The translations under genes were made by a program, and so were the position numbers. DNA of 64,000 bases from Actinoallomurus sp040655075 (GTDB lineage: Bacteria; Actinomycetota; Actinomycetes; Streptosporangiales; Streptosporangiaceae): the NCBI RefSeq assembly GCF_040655075.1, contig NZ_JBFAJC010000008.1:224384-288383 (forward strand). Direction: 5' to 3'. This document shows positions 23,638 through 32,421 of the stretch, piece after piece (position 1 is the stretch's first letter; each line of letters opens with the position of its first letter). The notes beneath the pieces are model-generated. The model saw nothing but the letters and a program-made list of their open reading frames with translations, made no database searches and had not been told where the DNA came from.

Positions 23638-24951
23638 GTGAAGGCACGCCGAATCACGGCGCTCGTCACGGGCGCGATCATGGTCATGGCCACAGGCGGC
23701 TGCGGAGGCGGCGGCGGGGACAAGTCGTCCCCGAAGACGCTGACCTACTGGGCCAGCAACCAGGGACGCTCCATCCAGCAGGATCAGCAGGTGCTCGGCC
23801 CGGAGCTGAAGAAGTTCGAGCAGCGCACCGGCATCAAGGTGAAGCTCGAGGTGATCGGCTGGCCCGACCTGCTCAACCGGATCCTCGCCGCGACCTCCAG
23901 CGGCAAGGGCCCCGACGTGCTCAACATCGGAAACACCTGGTCCGCCTCGCTCCAGGCGACCGGGGCGTTCCAGTCCTTCGACGACGCGACCCTCGCCAAG
24001 GTCGGCGGCCGGGGACGCTTCATCCCCTCCACGCTCACCTCGACGGGCGCGGCCGGGAAGCCTCCGGGGTTCGTGCCGCTGTACGGACTGGCGTACGGGC
24101 TGTTCTACAACAAGAAGCTGTTCGCGCAGGCGGGCCTGAAGAACCCGCCCCGGACCTGGCAGGAGCTCGTCGCCGACGCCAAGAGGCTCACCGACCCGGC
24201 GAAGAAGCGGTACGGCGTCGGCATGCTCGGCGCGAGCTACACCGAGGGCGCGCACTTCGCGTTCATGTTCGGCGCGCAGAACGGCGCGCGGCTCTTCCAG
24301 GGCGGGCAGCCCGGCTTCGACTCCCCGGCGATGGTGGCCGGCGTCCGCCAGTACCTCGACCTGCTCGGCACCGACAAGGTCGTCGACCCCGCCGACGCGG
24401 AGTACGTCAACGACGACCAGATCCTCAAGGACTTCGCGGCCGGGAAGTTCGGCATGATGATGATCCAGAGCTACGCGACCGCCGGTGTCCGCGAGAACGG
24501 CATGAAGGACGACGAGTACGGCGTCGAGCAGATCCCGCTGCCCGACCCGCTGCCGGCCGGTGGCCGCCGCGTCGCCAGCCACGTCGCCGGCATCAACATC
24601 GGCGTGTTCAAGAACTCCGGGAACAAGGACGGCGCCCTCAAACTCGTCGACTTCCTCACGAGCCCCGAGGAGCAGAAGATCCTCAACGCGGCCTGGGGCA
24701 GCCTGCCGGTGGTCCCGCAGGCGTACGACGACCCGAAGTTCCAGACGCCCGCGATCCAGACGTTCCGCAAGGTCCTCGCCGAGGCCGCCGAGACCCTGCC
24801 GATGATCCCGCAGGAGGCGCAGTTCGAGACCCTCGTCGGCAACACCGTCAAGGGGCTGATCGCCGACGCCGCCGCTGGCCGCCCGGTGGACGACGCCACC
24901 GTCAAGGCCCGCCTCGCCGACGCCGACAAGAAGATGCAGGCCGGCGGATGA
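23638..24951 (+). CDS. ABC sugar transporter substrate-binding lipoprotein
   Basis: A 437-residue CUT1-type (family 1) solute-binding protein. The N-terminus is a signal peptide (KARRITALVTGAIMVMATGGC) with the lipidated Cys just after TGG, then a Gly-rich linker. TYWASNQGRSIQQDQQVLGPEL and KGPDVLNIGNTWSAS match sugar-binding proteins. The GTG at 23638, eight bases after GGGAG, is chosen; an in-frame ATG five codons upstream has a worse-spaced site. It delivers an oligosaccharide to the two permeases encoded next. No ATPase gene is in the cluster; a shared MsiK-type ATPase elsewhere is usual in actinomycetes. Confidence 0.92.
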   Translation: MKARRITALVTGAIMVMATGGCGGGGGDKSSPKTLTYWASNQGRSIQQDQQVLGPELKKFEQRTGIKVKLEVIGWPDLLNRILAATSSGKGPDVLNIGNTWSASLQATGAFQSFDDATLAKVGGRGRFIPSTLTSTGAAGKPPGFVPLYGLAYGLFYNKKLFAQAGLKNPPRTWQELVADAKRLTDPAKKRYGVGMLGASYTEGAHFAFMFGAQNGARLFQGGQPGFDSPAMVAGVRQYLDLLGTDKVVDPADAEYVNDDQILKDFAAGKFGMMMIQSYATAGVRENGMKDDEYGVEQIPLPDPLPAGGRRVASHVAGINIGVFKNSGNKDGALKLVDFLTSPEEQKILNAAWGSLPVVPQAYDDPKFQTPAIQTFRKVLAEAAETLPMIPQEAQFETLVGNTVKGLIADAAAGRPVDDATVKARLADADKKMQAGG

Positions 24952-25000
24952 GCGTGCCGAAGCGTCCGGAGGCGCCCCGCAGGCCGAGCGGGGAGCACTG

Positions 25001-25972
25001 GTGATCGGGACGACCAAGGCGCCCGGGAGCGCGCCGGCGCGGGCCTCCGGGCGTCCGCGGCCCCGGCGGCGTCTCCGGCTCGCGAAGTCGCTGCCGTACC
25101 TTCTGCTGCTGCCCGCCCTCGTCGCCGAGCTGGCCGTCCACATCGTCCCGATGCTGGTCGGGGCGTGGATGAGCCTGCTGCACCTGACCCAGTTCTTCAT
25201 CCGTAACTGGACGCAGGCGCCGTACGGCGGGCTGGCCAACTACCGGATCGCGGTGAACGCGCACGGGCCCGTCGGCAAGGACCTGCTGCACTCCTTCCTG
25301 ATCACTCTCGCGATCACCGCGGTCGTCGTCTCCTGCTGCTGGCTGTTCGGCCTGACCGCGGCCGTGCTGCTGCAGCGGCCGTTCGCGGGCCGCGCGGCGC
25401 TGCGGACGCTGTTCCTCGTGCCGTACGCGCTGCCGGTGTTCACCGCGGTCATCACCTGGCGGTTCATGTTCCAGCGCGACACCGGCCTGGTGAACGCCCT
25501 GCTGTCCGACGAGCTGCGGCTGGCACACGGCCATCCGTTCTGGCTGCTGGGCGACCGGAGCTTCGCCGCCGTGGTGGTCATCCTGGTCTGGCGGCTGTGG
25601 CCGTTCGCGTTCCTCACGATCACCGCCGGGCTGCAGAGCATCCCCGCGGACCTGTACGAGGCGGCGGCCATCGACGGCGCCGGGTCGCTGCGCCTCCTCA
25701 CACGGGTGACGCTGCCGCTGCTGCGGCCGGTCAACCGGGTGCTGCTGCTGGTGCTGTTCCTGTGGACGTTCAACGACTTCACCACTGCCTACACCCTGTT
25801 CGACCAGCCGCCCGCGGCCGCCGACATGATCTCCATCCACATCTACAACGCGTCCTTCATCACCTGGAACTTCGGGCTGGGCTCGGCGATGTCCGTGCTG
25901 CTCCTGGCGTTCCTGATGGTCGTCACGCTCGGGTACCTCGGAATCGGACGGGTGAGGGAGCGTCATGCGTGA
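25001..25972 (+). CDS. ABC sugar transporter permease 1 (CUT1, MalF type)
   Basis: A 323-residue permease with six hydrophobic helices; the cytoplasmic EAA loop that contacts the ATPase reads EAAAIDGAGSLRLLTRVTLPLL (conserved EAA---G positions) near residue 220. The N-terminal 25 residues are basic and Pro-rich before the first helix. Start is GTG at 25001 with GGGGAG upstream. It overlaps the next permease by 8 bp, implying coupled translation. Confidence 0.92.
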   Translation: MIGTTKAPGSAPARASGRPRPRRRLRLAKSLPYLLLLPALVAELAVHIVPMLVGAWMSLLHLTQFFIRNWTQAPYGGLANYRIAVNAHGPVGKDLLHSFLITLAITAVVVSCCWLFGLTAAVLLQRPFAGRAALRTLFLVPYALPVFTAVITWRFMFQRDTGLVNALLSDELRLAHGHPFWLLGDRSFAAVVVILVWRLWPFAFLTITAGLQSIPADLYEAAAIDGAGSLRLLTRVTLPLLRPVNRVLLLVLFLWTFNDFTTAYTLFDQPPAAADMISIHIYNASFITWNFGLGSAMSVLLLAFLMVVTLGYLGIGRVRERHA

Positions 25973-26807
25973 GTCTCGTACGCTGCGGTGGGCGCGGCCG
26001 GTCGTCCTCGGCCTGCTCGCGCTGTTCACCGTGATTCCGCTGTACGTCATGGCGGTCTCGTCGATCAAACCGCTGAAGGACGTGCAGGGGCGGTTCACCT
26101 GGCTGCCGACGCACGTGACGTTCCGGCCGTTCGTCGACATGTGGCGCACGGTGCCGCTCGGCCGCTACTTCGTGAACAGCCTGGTCGTCTCCGTCTCCGC
26201 CACCCTCTGCTCGATGGTGATCGCGATCCTGGCCGGCTACGCCGTCAGCCGGTACCGGTTCGCCGGGCGCGGCACGTTCATGACGGCGGTCCTGTCGACC
26301 CAGATGTTCCCCGGCATCCTGTTCCTGCTGCCGCTGTTCCTGATCTTCGTCAACGTCGAGCGGTACACCGGCATCCGCCTGTACGGGAGCCGGACCGGCC
26401 TGACCATCACCTACCTCACGTTCGCCCTGCCGTTCTCGATCTGGCTCATCGCGGGGTACTTCGACACGATCCCGCGCGAGCTGGACGAGGCGGCACGCGT
26501 GGACGGCGCCGGCCCGATGCGCACGCTCTTCCGCGTCGTGCTGCCGGTGGCCGCACCGGGCGTCGTCGCCGTCGCGATCTACGCGTTCATGACGGCGTGG
26601 GGCGAGGTGTTGTTCGCCTCCGTGCTCACCGACGACGACACGCGGACGCTCGCCGTCGGCCTGCGCGGGTACGCCACCCAGGCGAACGTCTACTGGAACC
26701 AGGTGATGGCCGCCTCCCTGGTCATCAGCCTGCCGGTGGTGGTCGGCTTCCTTGCCCTGCAGCGCTTCCTCGTCCACGGGCTCACCGCGGGCGCGGTCAA
26801 GTCCTGA
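25965..26807 (+). CDS. ABC sugar transporter permease 2 (CUT1, MalG type)
   Basis: A 280-residue permease with six helices. It starts in typical MalG style (VIPLYVMAVSSIKPLKDVQG), and its EAA loop is DEAARVDGAGPMRTLFRVVLP near residue 180. Together with permease 1 it forms the membrane channel of the importer. The ATG overlaps the previous gene by 8 bp. The glycosidase gene follows after 16 bp. Confidence 0.92.
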   Translation: MRESRTLRWARPVVLGLLALFTVIPLYVMAVSSIKPLKDVQGRFTWLPTHVTFRPFVDMWRTVPLGRYFVNSLVVSVSATLCSMVIAILAGYAVSRYRFAGRGTFMTAVLSTQMFPGILFLLPLFLIFVNVERYTGIRLYGSRTGLTITYLTFALPFSIWLIAGYFDTIPRELDEAARVDGAGPMRTLFRVVLPVAAPGVVAVAIYAFMTAWGEVLFASVLTDDDTRTLAVGLRGYATQANVYWNQVMAASLVISLPVVVGFLALQRFLVHGLTAGAVKS

Positions 26808-26823
26808 TCTGAAAGGCTCCTCA

Positions 26824-28716
26824 ATGCGACGCGACTCTCGCAAGCTGCCCGGACCGGCGTGGCTGGGCGCGAACTTCTGGTCCCGGACCGGCGGCCCGCT
26901 GATGTGGCGCTCGTACGACCCCCGGGTCGTCCGGCACGAACTCCACGTGCTGGCCGAGCACGGGCTGAACGTCACCCGGTCGTTCTTCTACTGGCCCGAC
27001 TTCATGCCGGAGCCGGACCGGATCGACGAGACCCTCGCGGAGCGGTACGCCGACTTCCTGGAGGCGCACGCCGAGCGAGGGATGCGGACGATCCCGACGT
27101 TCATCGTCGGCCACATGTCGGGGGAGAACTGGGACCCGGCGTGGCGGCAGGGCCGCGACCTGTACGCGGACGTGTGGCTGGTGGCCCGGCAGACGTGGTT
27201 CGCCGAGGAGATGACGCGGCGGTTCACCGGCCACCCGGCGATCGCCGGGTGGCTGATCACCAACGAGATGCCGATCTACGGCGGGACCGCCCCGGAAGAG
27301 CGGGTGACGAGCTGGGCCCAGCTCATGGTGCAGGCGGTCCACGCGGCCGGGGCGAAGGAGCCGGTGTCCATCGGGGACGGTGCCTGGGGCGTCGAGGTCA
27401 CCGGTGTCGACAACGGCTTCTCGGTCCGCGCGCTCGCCGCGCTCACCGACTTCTTCGGGCCGCACGTCTACCGCATGGAGGACGACCTGGTCCGCCAGCA
27501 CTACGGGGCGGCGTTCGTGTGCGAGCTGGCGGGGACGTTCGGGCGGCCGGTGGTGCTGGAGGAGTTCGGCTGCTCGTCCGACTTCGTCGCCGACGACAAC
27601 GCAGCGCACTACTACCGGCAGGTCCTCTACAACAGCCTGCTCGCGGGGGCGACCGGCTGGGTCGCGTGGAACAACACCGACTTCGACCTGGTCGACCAGC
27701 CGCCGTACAGCCACCATCCGTTCGAGCTGCACTTCGGCCTGACAACCGTCGACGGCACACCGAAGCCGGTGTTGCGGGAGATGCGCGACTTCGCCCGTAC
27801 GCTCGCCGAGATCGACCTGGCGGGCTGCGAGCGGGCCGAGACCGACACGGCGCTGGTCGTGCCCGAGGTGCTCGAGGGCGGATTCCCGTTCACCGTGCCG
27901 GAGGACCGCACGTACGTCTTCGCCACGCTCCGGCAGGCGTACGTCGCCGCCCGCGCCGCCGACCTGGCGCCGGGTGTGACCCGGGAGTCCGACGGCATCG
28001 CCGGCGACGCCCGCCTGTACCTCGTCCCCTCGGCCAAGCAGCTGACCGCCCCCGGCTGGCACCGGCTGGAGGACCTAGCCCGCCGCGGCGCGGTCGTGTA
28101 CGTGTCGTACAGCGCGGGGCCGCACGGCGGGCAGCGCGGGCCGTGGTACTCCCACATGAACGCGATGTTCGGCGTCGAGCACCGGCTGACGTACGGGCTC
28201 GTCGACCCGATCGAGGACGACGTCGTCGAGTTCACCCTCACCGCCGACCTGGGCACCCTGGAGAAGGGGACCACCCTGGCGTTCCGCGCCGGCGGCACCG
28301 CGCACAGCCGCGCGTACCTGCCGGTGCGGCCCACGACTGCCGAGGTCGTCGCCGTCGACGGCCACGGCCGGCCCGCCCTCCTGCGGCAACGCTGCGGCGA
28401 CGGGTGGACCGTCCTGTGCACCTATCCGCTGGAGCACATGGCGGCCGTCACCCCCCGCGTGAACCCCGAGCCGACCTACCGGATCTACGACGCGCTCGCG
28501 GCGCTGGCCGGGGCGCGGCGGCCGGTGCGGGTCGCGGATCCGCGCGTGTCCGCCGACGTCCTGGTGCGCGCGGACGGGGCCCGGTTCGCCGTTCTCGTCA
28601 GCCAGGCGGACGCCGAACTCGCCGTCCGGCCGCTCGTCGCCGAAAACGGACATGCCGGGGGTGAAGAGATCGTGCTCGGGCCTTATGGTGTGCAAGTGCT
28701 GGAGCTTCGAACGTGA
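26824..28716 (+). CDS. Cytosolic GH5-like glycoside hydrolase (probable beta-mannosidase)
   Basis: A 630-residue clan GH-A glycosidase without a signal peptide. The acid/base glutamate is E148 in WLITNEMPIYGG, and the nucleophile is probably E247 in VVLEEFGCSS, at the ends of strands 4 and 7 of the (beta/alpha)8 barrel. After the barrel (about 1-335) comes a C-terminal region with a beta-galactosidase-trimerisation-like fold (about 360-560) and a small beta domain. It lies between a sugar importer and ROK kinase/manA genes, so it likely releases mannose from an imported beta-mannoside. The layout recalls GH5 subfamily 18 beta-mannosidases of bifidobacteria. The subfamily is inferred, not shown. 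The ATG at 26824 follows AAAGG. Confidence 0.8.
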   Translation: MRRDSRKLPGPAWLGANFWSRTGGPLMWRSYDPRVVRHELHVLAEHGLNVTRSFFYWPDFMPEPDRIDETLAERYADFLEAHAERGMRTIPTFIVGHMSGENWDPAWRQGRDLYADVWLVARQTWFAEEMTRRFTGHPAIAGWLITNEMPIYGGTAPEERVTSWAQLMVQAVHAAGAKEPVSIGDGAWGVEVTGVDNGFSVRALAALTDFFGPHVYRMEDDLVRQHYGAAFVCELAGTFGRPVVLEEFGCSSDFVADDNAAHYYRQVLYNSLLAGATGWVAWNNTDFDLVDQPPYSHHPFELHFGLTTVDGTPKPVLREMRDFARTLAEIDLAGCERAETDTALVVPEVLEGGFPFTVPEDRTYVFATLRQAYVAARAADLAPGVTRESDGIAGDARLYLVPSAKQLTAPGWHRLEDLARRGAVVYVSYSAGPHGGQRGPWYSHMNAMFGVEHRLTYGLVDPIEDDVVEFTLTADLGTLEKGTTLAFRAGGTAHSRAYLPVRPTTAEVVAVDGHGRPALLRQRCGDGWTVLCTYPLEHMAAVTPRVNPEPTYRIYDALAALAGARRPVRVADPRVSADVLVRADGARFAVLVSQADAELAVRPLVAENGHAGGEEIVLGPYGVQVLELRT

Positions 28717-29669
28717 CCGGCGTAGTACCCGAGACGGCCCCGGCGACGGGCCGGTCGCCCGGGCACGCCGTCCTCGCCATTGACATCGGCGGCACCAAGC
28801 TCGCCGCGGCCCTCGTCGACCAAGACGGCCGGCTGCGCGGGCGCACCACCCGGCCCACCCCGCCCGGCGACGCCGAGGCGATCTGGACGGCGCTGGCCGC
28901 CGCGGTCACCGAGGCGATGGGCGAGGAGACCGTCATCGGAGCGGGGATGGGCTGCGCCGGGCCGCTCGACACCGTCGCCGGCACCGCCAGCCCGGTGAAC
29001 ATCCCCTCCTGGCGGGGCTTCCCCGTACGGGACCGGCTCGCCGCCCTGCTCGGCGGCCCGCCCGTGACGCTGGTCAACGACGCCGTGGCGGGCGCCGTCG
29101 CGGAGTACCGCCACGGCGCCGGACGCGGCAGCCGCGCCATGCTCGGGATGGTGGTCTCGACCGGCGTCGGCGGCGGGCTGATTCTCGACGGGAAGGTGTA
29201 CGCCGGGCCGACCGGCAACGCCGGGCACATCGGGCATACCACGGTCGACCTGAACGGTGAGCGGTGCCCGTGCGGGTCGCGTGGCTGCGTCGAGACGTTC
29301 ACCTCCGGCACCTCCATGGTCCGCTGGGCGCGCGCCAACGGCTGGACGCACCCGGCGCCCGACGGCGCCGCGCTCGCGGCCGACGCGCGCGCCGGCCATC
29401 AGGTGGCCCTGGCGGCGTTCGACCGCGCGGGCCGGGGCCTGGCGGCCGGGATCGCGTCGGCCGCCGCCCTCTGCGACCTCGACCGTGTCGTCATCGGCGG
29501 GGGCGTGTCCCGGTCCTGGGACGTCCTCGAGCCACCCTTGGTCCGCGCCATGGGGGACTACGCGGGCCTCGCCTTCGTCCGGCGTGTCACAGTGGTCCCA
29601 TCGGAACTGGGCGCGGAGGCCGGTCTTCTCGGCGCCGCCGCCCTCGCCCACGACCCGGAGCTCGTCTGA
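28713..29669 (+). CDS. ROK-family sugar kinase
   Basis: A 318-residue ROK protein. The ATP-binding phosphate loop is AIDIGGTKLAAALVD; the sugar-binding and zinc site is GNAGHIGHTTVD followed by CPCGSRGCVETF, the ROK consensus CxCGxxGCxE. There is no DNA-binding domain, so it is a kinase rather than a regulator. It should phosphorylate mannose or a related hexose at the 6 position. GTG start overlaps the glycosidase stop by four bases (GTGA), so the two are translationally coupled, and manA follows by 3 bp. Confidence 0.92.
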   Translation: MTGVVPETAPATGRSPGHAVLAIDIGGTKLAAALVDQDGRLRGRTTRPTPPGDAEAIWTALAAAVTEAMGEETVIGAGMGCAGPLDTVAGTASPVNIPSWRGFPVRDRLAALLGGPPVTLVNDAVAGAVAEYRHGAGRGSRAMLGMVVSTGVGGGLILDGKVYAGPTGNAGHIGHTTVDLNGERCPCGSRGCVETFTSGTSMVRWARANGWTHPAPDGAALAADARAGHQVALAAFDRAGRGLAAGIASAAALCDLDRVVIGGGVSRSWDVLEPPLVRAMGDYAGLAFVRRVTVVPSELGAEAGLLGAAALAHDPELV

Positions 29670-29672
29670 CCC

Positions 29673-30785
29673 ATGGAACGTCTGCAGAACCCCGTCCAGG
29701 AGTACGCCTGGGGATCGCACACCGTGCTCGCCGACCTCCTCGGCCTGCCGTCGCCCACCGAGCGGCCGCAGGCGGAGCTGTGGATCGGCGCGCACCCCGC
29801 CGCCCCGTCGCGGCTGCCCGGCGGCCCGTCGCTGGACGAGCACATCGCCGCCGACCCGGAGGCGACCCTCGGGCCCGCCGCCGTCGCGCGGTTCGGACCG
29901 CGGCTGCCGTTCCTGCTGAAGGTCCTCGCGATCGCCGCGCCCCTGTCCCTGCAGGTCCACCCCGACCGGGAGCAGGCCGAGCGCGGATTCGCCGCGGAAC
30001 GGACCCCGCTCGGCGACCCCGCGCGCAACTACAAGGACGACTGGCCCAAGCCCGAACTCCTGTGCGCGCTGACCGACGTGCACGCCCTGTGCGGCCTGCG
30101 CGACCCGGGCGACAGCGCCGAACTCCTGGCGAAGGTCCCGGCGCTGCGCCCGGTCGCGGACCTCCTGACCGCGGGCGACCTGCGCGCTGCGGTGAAGACG
30201 CTGCTCACCTGGCCGTCACCGGACGACGTCGTGCCGGAGGCCGTCGCCGTCGCCGGGGAGCCGTACGCCTCGCTGGCCGAGCGCTACCCGGGCGACATGG
30301 GCGTCATCCTGGCGATGCTGATGAACGAGGTACGGCTCGCCCCCGGCCAGGCCATGTACGTCCCGCCACGCGTGCCGCACGCCTACCTCGCCGGCACGGC
30401 CGTGGAGCTGATGGCCGGCTCCGACAACGTCCTGCGGGCCGGGCTGACGCCCAAGCACGTCGACGTGCCCGAACTGCTGCACCTTGCCTCCTTCGAACCC
30501 GGACGCCCGGACGTGCTCGACCCCGTCCGCCACGGCGAAGAGGAGGTCTACCTCACCCCGGCGCCGGAGTTCCGGCTGTCCCGCGTGGACGTCGCGGACG
30601 ACGCGGTGCTGCCCGCCGGCGGCCCGCAGCTGCTGCTGTGCACGGACGGCCGGGTGGAACTGCGCCGCGACGGCCGGACGACCGGGCTGAGCCGGGGCGA
30701 GGCCGCGTTCGCCGAGCACCGGGGTGGCCCGATCGAGGCGACCGGCGCGGGCGTCCTGTTCCGCGCGACCCTCCCGGAGAGCTGA
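29673..30785 (+). CDS. manA: Mannose-6-phosphate isomerase, class I
   Basis: A 370-residue type I phosphomannose isomerase. The zinc ligands are Q94 and H96 in LQVHPD, E128 in KPELLCAL and H236 in VPPRVPHAYL. It interconverts mannose 6-phosphate and fructose 6-phosphate, feeding glycolysis. As the last gene of the operon after the glycosidase and ROK kinase it strongly suggests that the imported sugar contains mannose. The N-terminus MERLQNPVQEYAWGSH is the family start. Confidence 0.95.
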   Translation: MERLQNPVQEYAWGSHTVLADLLGLPSPTERPQAELWIGAHPAAPSRLPGGPSLDEHIAADPEATLGPAAVARFGPRLPFLLKVLAIAAPLSLQVHPDREQAERGFAAERTPLGDPARNYKDDWPKPELLCALTDVHALCGLRDPGDSAELLAKVPALRPVADLLTAGDLRAAVKTLLTWPSPDDVVPEAVAVAGEPYASLAERYPGDMGVILAMLMNEVRLAPGQAMYVPPRVPHAYLAGTAVELMAGSDNVLRAGLTPKHVDVPELLHLASFEPGRPDVLDPVRHGEEEVYLTPAPEFRLSRVDVADDAVLPAGGPQLLLCTDGRVELRRDGRTTGLSRGEAAFAEHRGGPIEATGAGVLFRATLPES

Positions 30786-30827
30786 GCGAGCGACCACGGC
30801 TTCGCCGCGGTCACCATCCGCCAGTGA

Positions 30828-31067
30828 TCAGGCGACGGCCGCACCCACCGGGTCATCCGTCCGGTGGTGATCGTGGTCGTCGCGACGCCACACGAACGAC
30901 TCTCCCGAGGCATCGACTTCGATCCACAGTCTCCGGTCGGCCACGTCGACGCGCGCCGACAAAGCCGGGCGCGCGTCGCTGATTCCGACGCGTATTCCCC
31001 GCCCGGCCAGCTCCCGGCACAGTTCGACCAGTGCACCGAGACTGTGATCCATATTGGACCCGGTCAT
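30828..31067 (-). CDS. Small hypothetical protein (79 aa)
   Basis: Not recognised. A 79-residue soluble protein: a helix (LGALVELCRELAGRGIRVGI), a strand-rich middle (ALSARVDVADRRLWIEVDA) and an Asp/His-rich end (WRRDDHDHHRTDD). The ATG is preceded by GGGGTGAGA. It is divergent from the XRE remnant at 31243. Small proteins of this size beside XRE genes are common in actinomycetes, so it may be an orphaned partner. Confidence 0.55.
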   Translation of the reverse strand: MTGSNMDHSLGALVELCRELAGRGIRVGISDARPALSARVDVADRRLWIEVDASGESFVWRRDDHDHHRTDDPVGAAVA

Positions 31068-31242
31068 TTCTCACCCCAAACGAGTTCGCCTGCGCTTTGC
31101 GTCGCAAGCCACGCATGCTCGTCGTGTCGATCCGATTACGATCAGTCAACAGGCTGCGGTTCTCGTGTCGGGAGACGACAATGCGGGGCAGAGCAAGGCA
31201 CGAAAGCCGTGCCCCTGGCTGCTCGCGAGGTGTACGCGAACG

Positions 31243-31835
31243 ATGGTCGGCGTTCGAAGCGTTTGGGCATCCCGTATTCGCGCAGAACGCAAGACGCACG
31301 ATTGGGATAAACCGGAAATGGCGCGGCGGCTCGCTCACGCCGCTGGAGACGCCCGGGGCAGTCTCCCGGACCATGAAACGTTGCTCGGGTACGTCAAACG
31401 GTGGGAGCGCGCAGCCGTCGGCATCTCCGAGCGATACCGCATGCTGTACGCCCGTGCCGTTGGTATCGCTGAGGAGGATCTCTTCAGCGTTGAGGAGGTG
31501 ACGCTGCGGTCTCCATGGAGCGGCCTGGACGCTGAGGTGAACGGCAGCATCACACCTGACGACGAGGAGCGGTTGAGTCTCGCGGTGGCTCGTCCGTCGC
31601 GTCTTGACTCGGGGGTGCTTGGCCGAAGACGCGGGCGAGCCGCCGCCGGTGTACTGGTACACCGAAGCCTTCTTCCACCTGAATATAGGAACGGCGCTCG
31701 CTGGCATCGGCGAATACCGAGACGCGGTGGCGATGCTTTCAGAAGGCCTGGAGGGCGTACCGGCCGAGCAGCGCAACGCCACGTGGATGCGGGAGTACGA
31801 GGACGCGCTCGCCGAAGCGGAAGATCGGGCATGCT
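31243..31835 (+). pseudogene. XRE-family regulator, frameshifted and missing its middle
   Basis: The N-terminal piece (from ATG 31243) reads SVWASRIRAERKTHDWDKPEMARRL... through YARAVGIAEEDLF and DEERLSLAVARPSRLD, the start of a large actinomycete XRE/TPR regulator. At about 31605-31620 the frame is lost; a piece in the +1 frame (LAEDAGEPPPVYWYTEAFFHLNIG... AVAMLSEGLEGVPAEQRNATW) is the C-terminal TPR end of the same kind of protein. The central part, probably 100-200 residues, is absent. The 3' end runs into the tail of a truncated minus-strand gene near 31835-31870. Confidence 0.8.
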
Positions 31836-31869
31836 GCCCGTGGCCCCGCGGGCCCTCCCACGCGTGGGC

Positions 31870-32233
31870 CGCCTCTGCTCGCGACCGCGTCGGCCATCAG
31901 GCGGAGCGCGCGCCGCTGCAGGTCGAGCCGCCGGTCGGCGTGCTGGGCGATCAGCCACGCGCGGCGCGCCCCCTCCGCACCGACCAGCGTGGTCGTCGGC
32001 CAGCCGTGCTCGTCCAGGATCTGGCCGAGGCGGTCGGCGTTCCGCGTGGTCACCCGGCGGTACGCCAGCTGCGCGCCGACGTCCTTCGCCCAGCTCTGGT
32101 ACGCCTCGCCGCCGGCGCTCGCGCCCTGCTGCAGGCGCCGGTCCTCGTCCGTCATGGCGACGAGCTCCGCGGCGAGCGCCGCGTCCACCGGTGTGGCGCC
32201 CGTCTCCTCAGCGGTCGTGCCGTCCTGCCCCAT
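31870..32233 (-). pseudogene. DUF6624-like protein, 3'-truncated
   Basis: From ATG 32233: an N-terminal region with AALAAELVAMTDEDRRLQQ and then LGQILDEHGWPTTTLVGAEGARRAWLIAQHAD, the core of DUF6624 proteins (a sequence family of unknown function found widely in actinomycetes), then LDLQRRALRLMADAVAS. After that the frame continues only as the antisense of the XRE remnant, so the usual C-terminal segment is lost. The open frame formally ends at 31739. Confidence 0.7.
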
Positions 32234-32421
32234 GCTCACGCTCCTTGAACGGTCTCCGGGCACAAACGCTAGGGCCGCCCGGAGGGCGCGAAGATCATCC
32301 TGAGGGACGGTGACAGGCGGTATCGCCGACGACGATAATAGATCTTGCGGTGCGGCGATGAGTTCTCTCGCCGGCGGCGGTCTGTATGGGGTGACGTGCT
32401 CAATACCCCGAAGGATCCCCC

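Noticed and set aside
24948..25004. Possible 18-codon ORF between the substrate-binding protein and the first permease
   Set aside because: Low-complexity Pro/Arg sequence overlapping the permease start; no support beyond an ATGA overlap.
31739..31869. C-terminal part of the DUF6624-like open frame
   Set aside because: This part is the antisense of the XRE remnant's C-terminal coding sequence, not part of the DUF6624 family.
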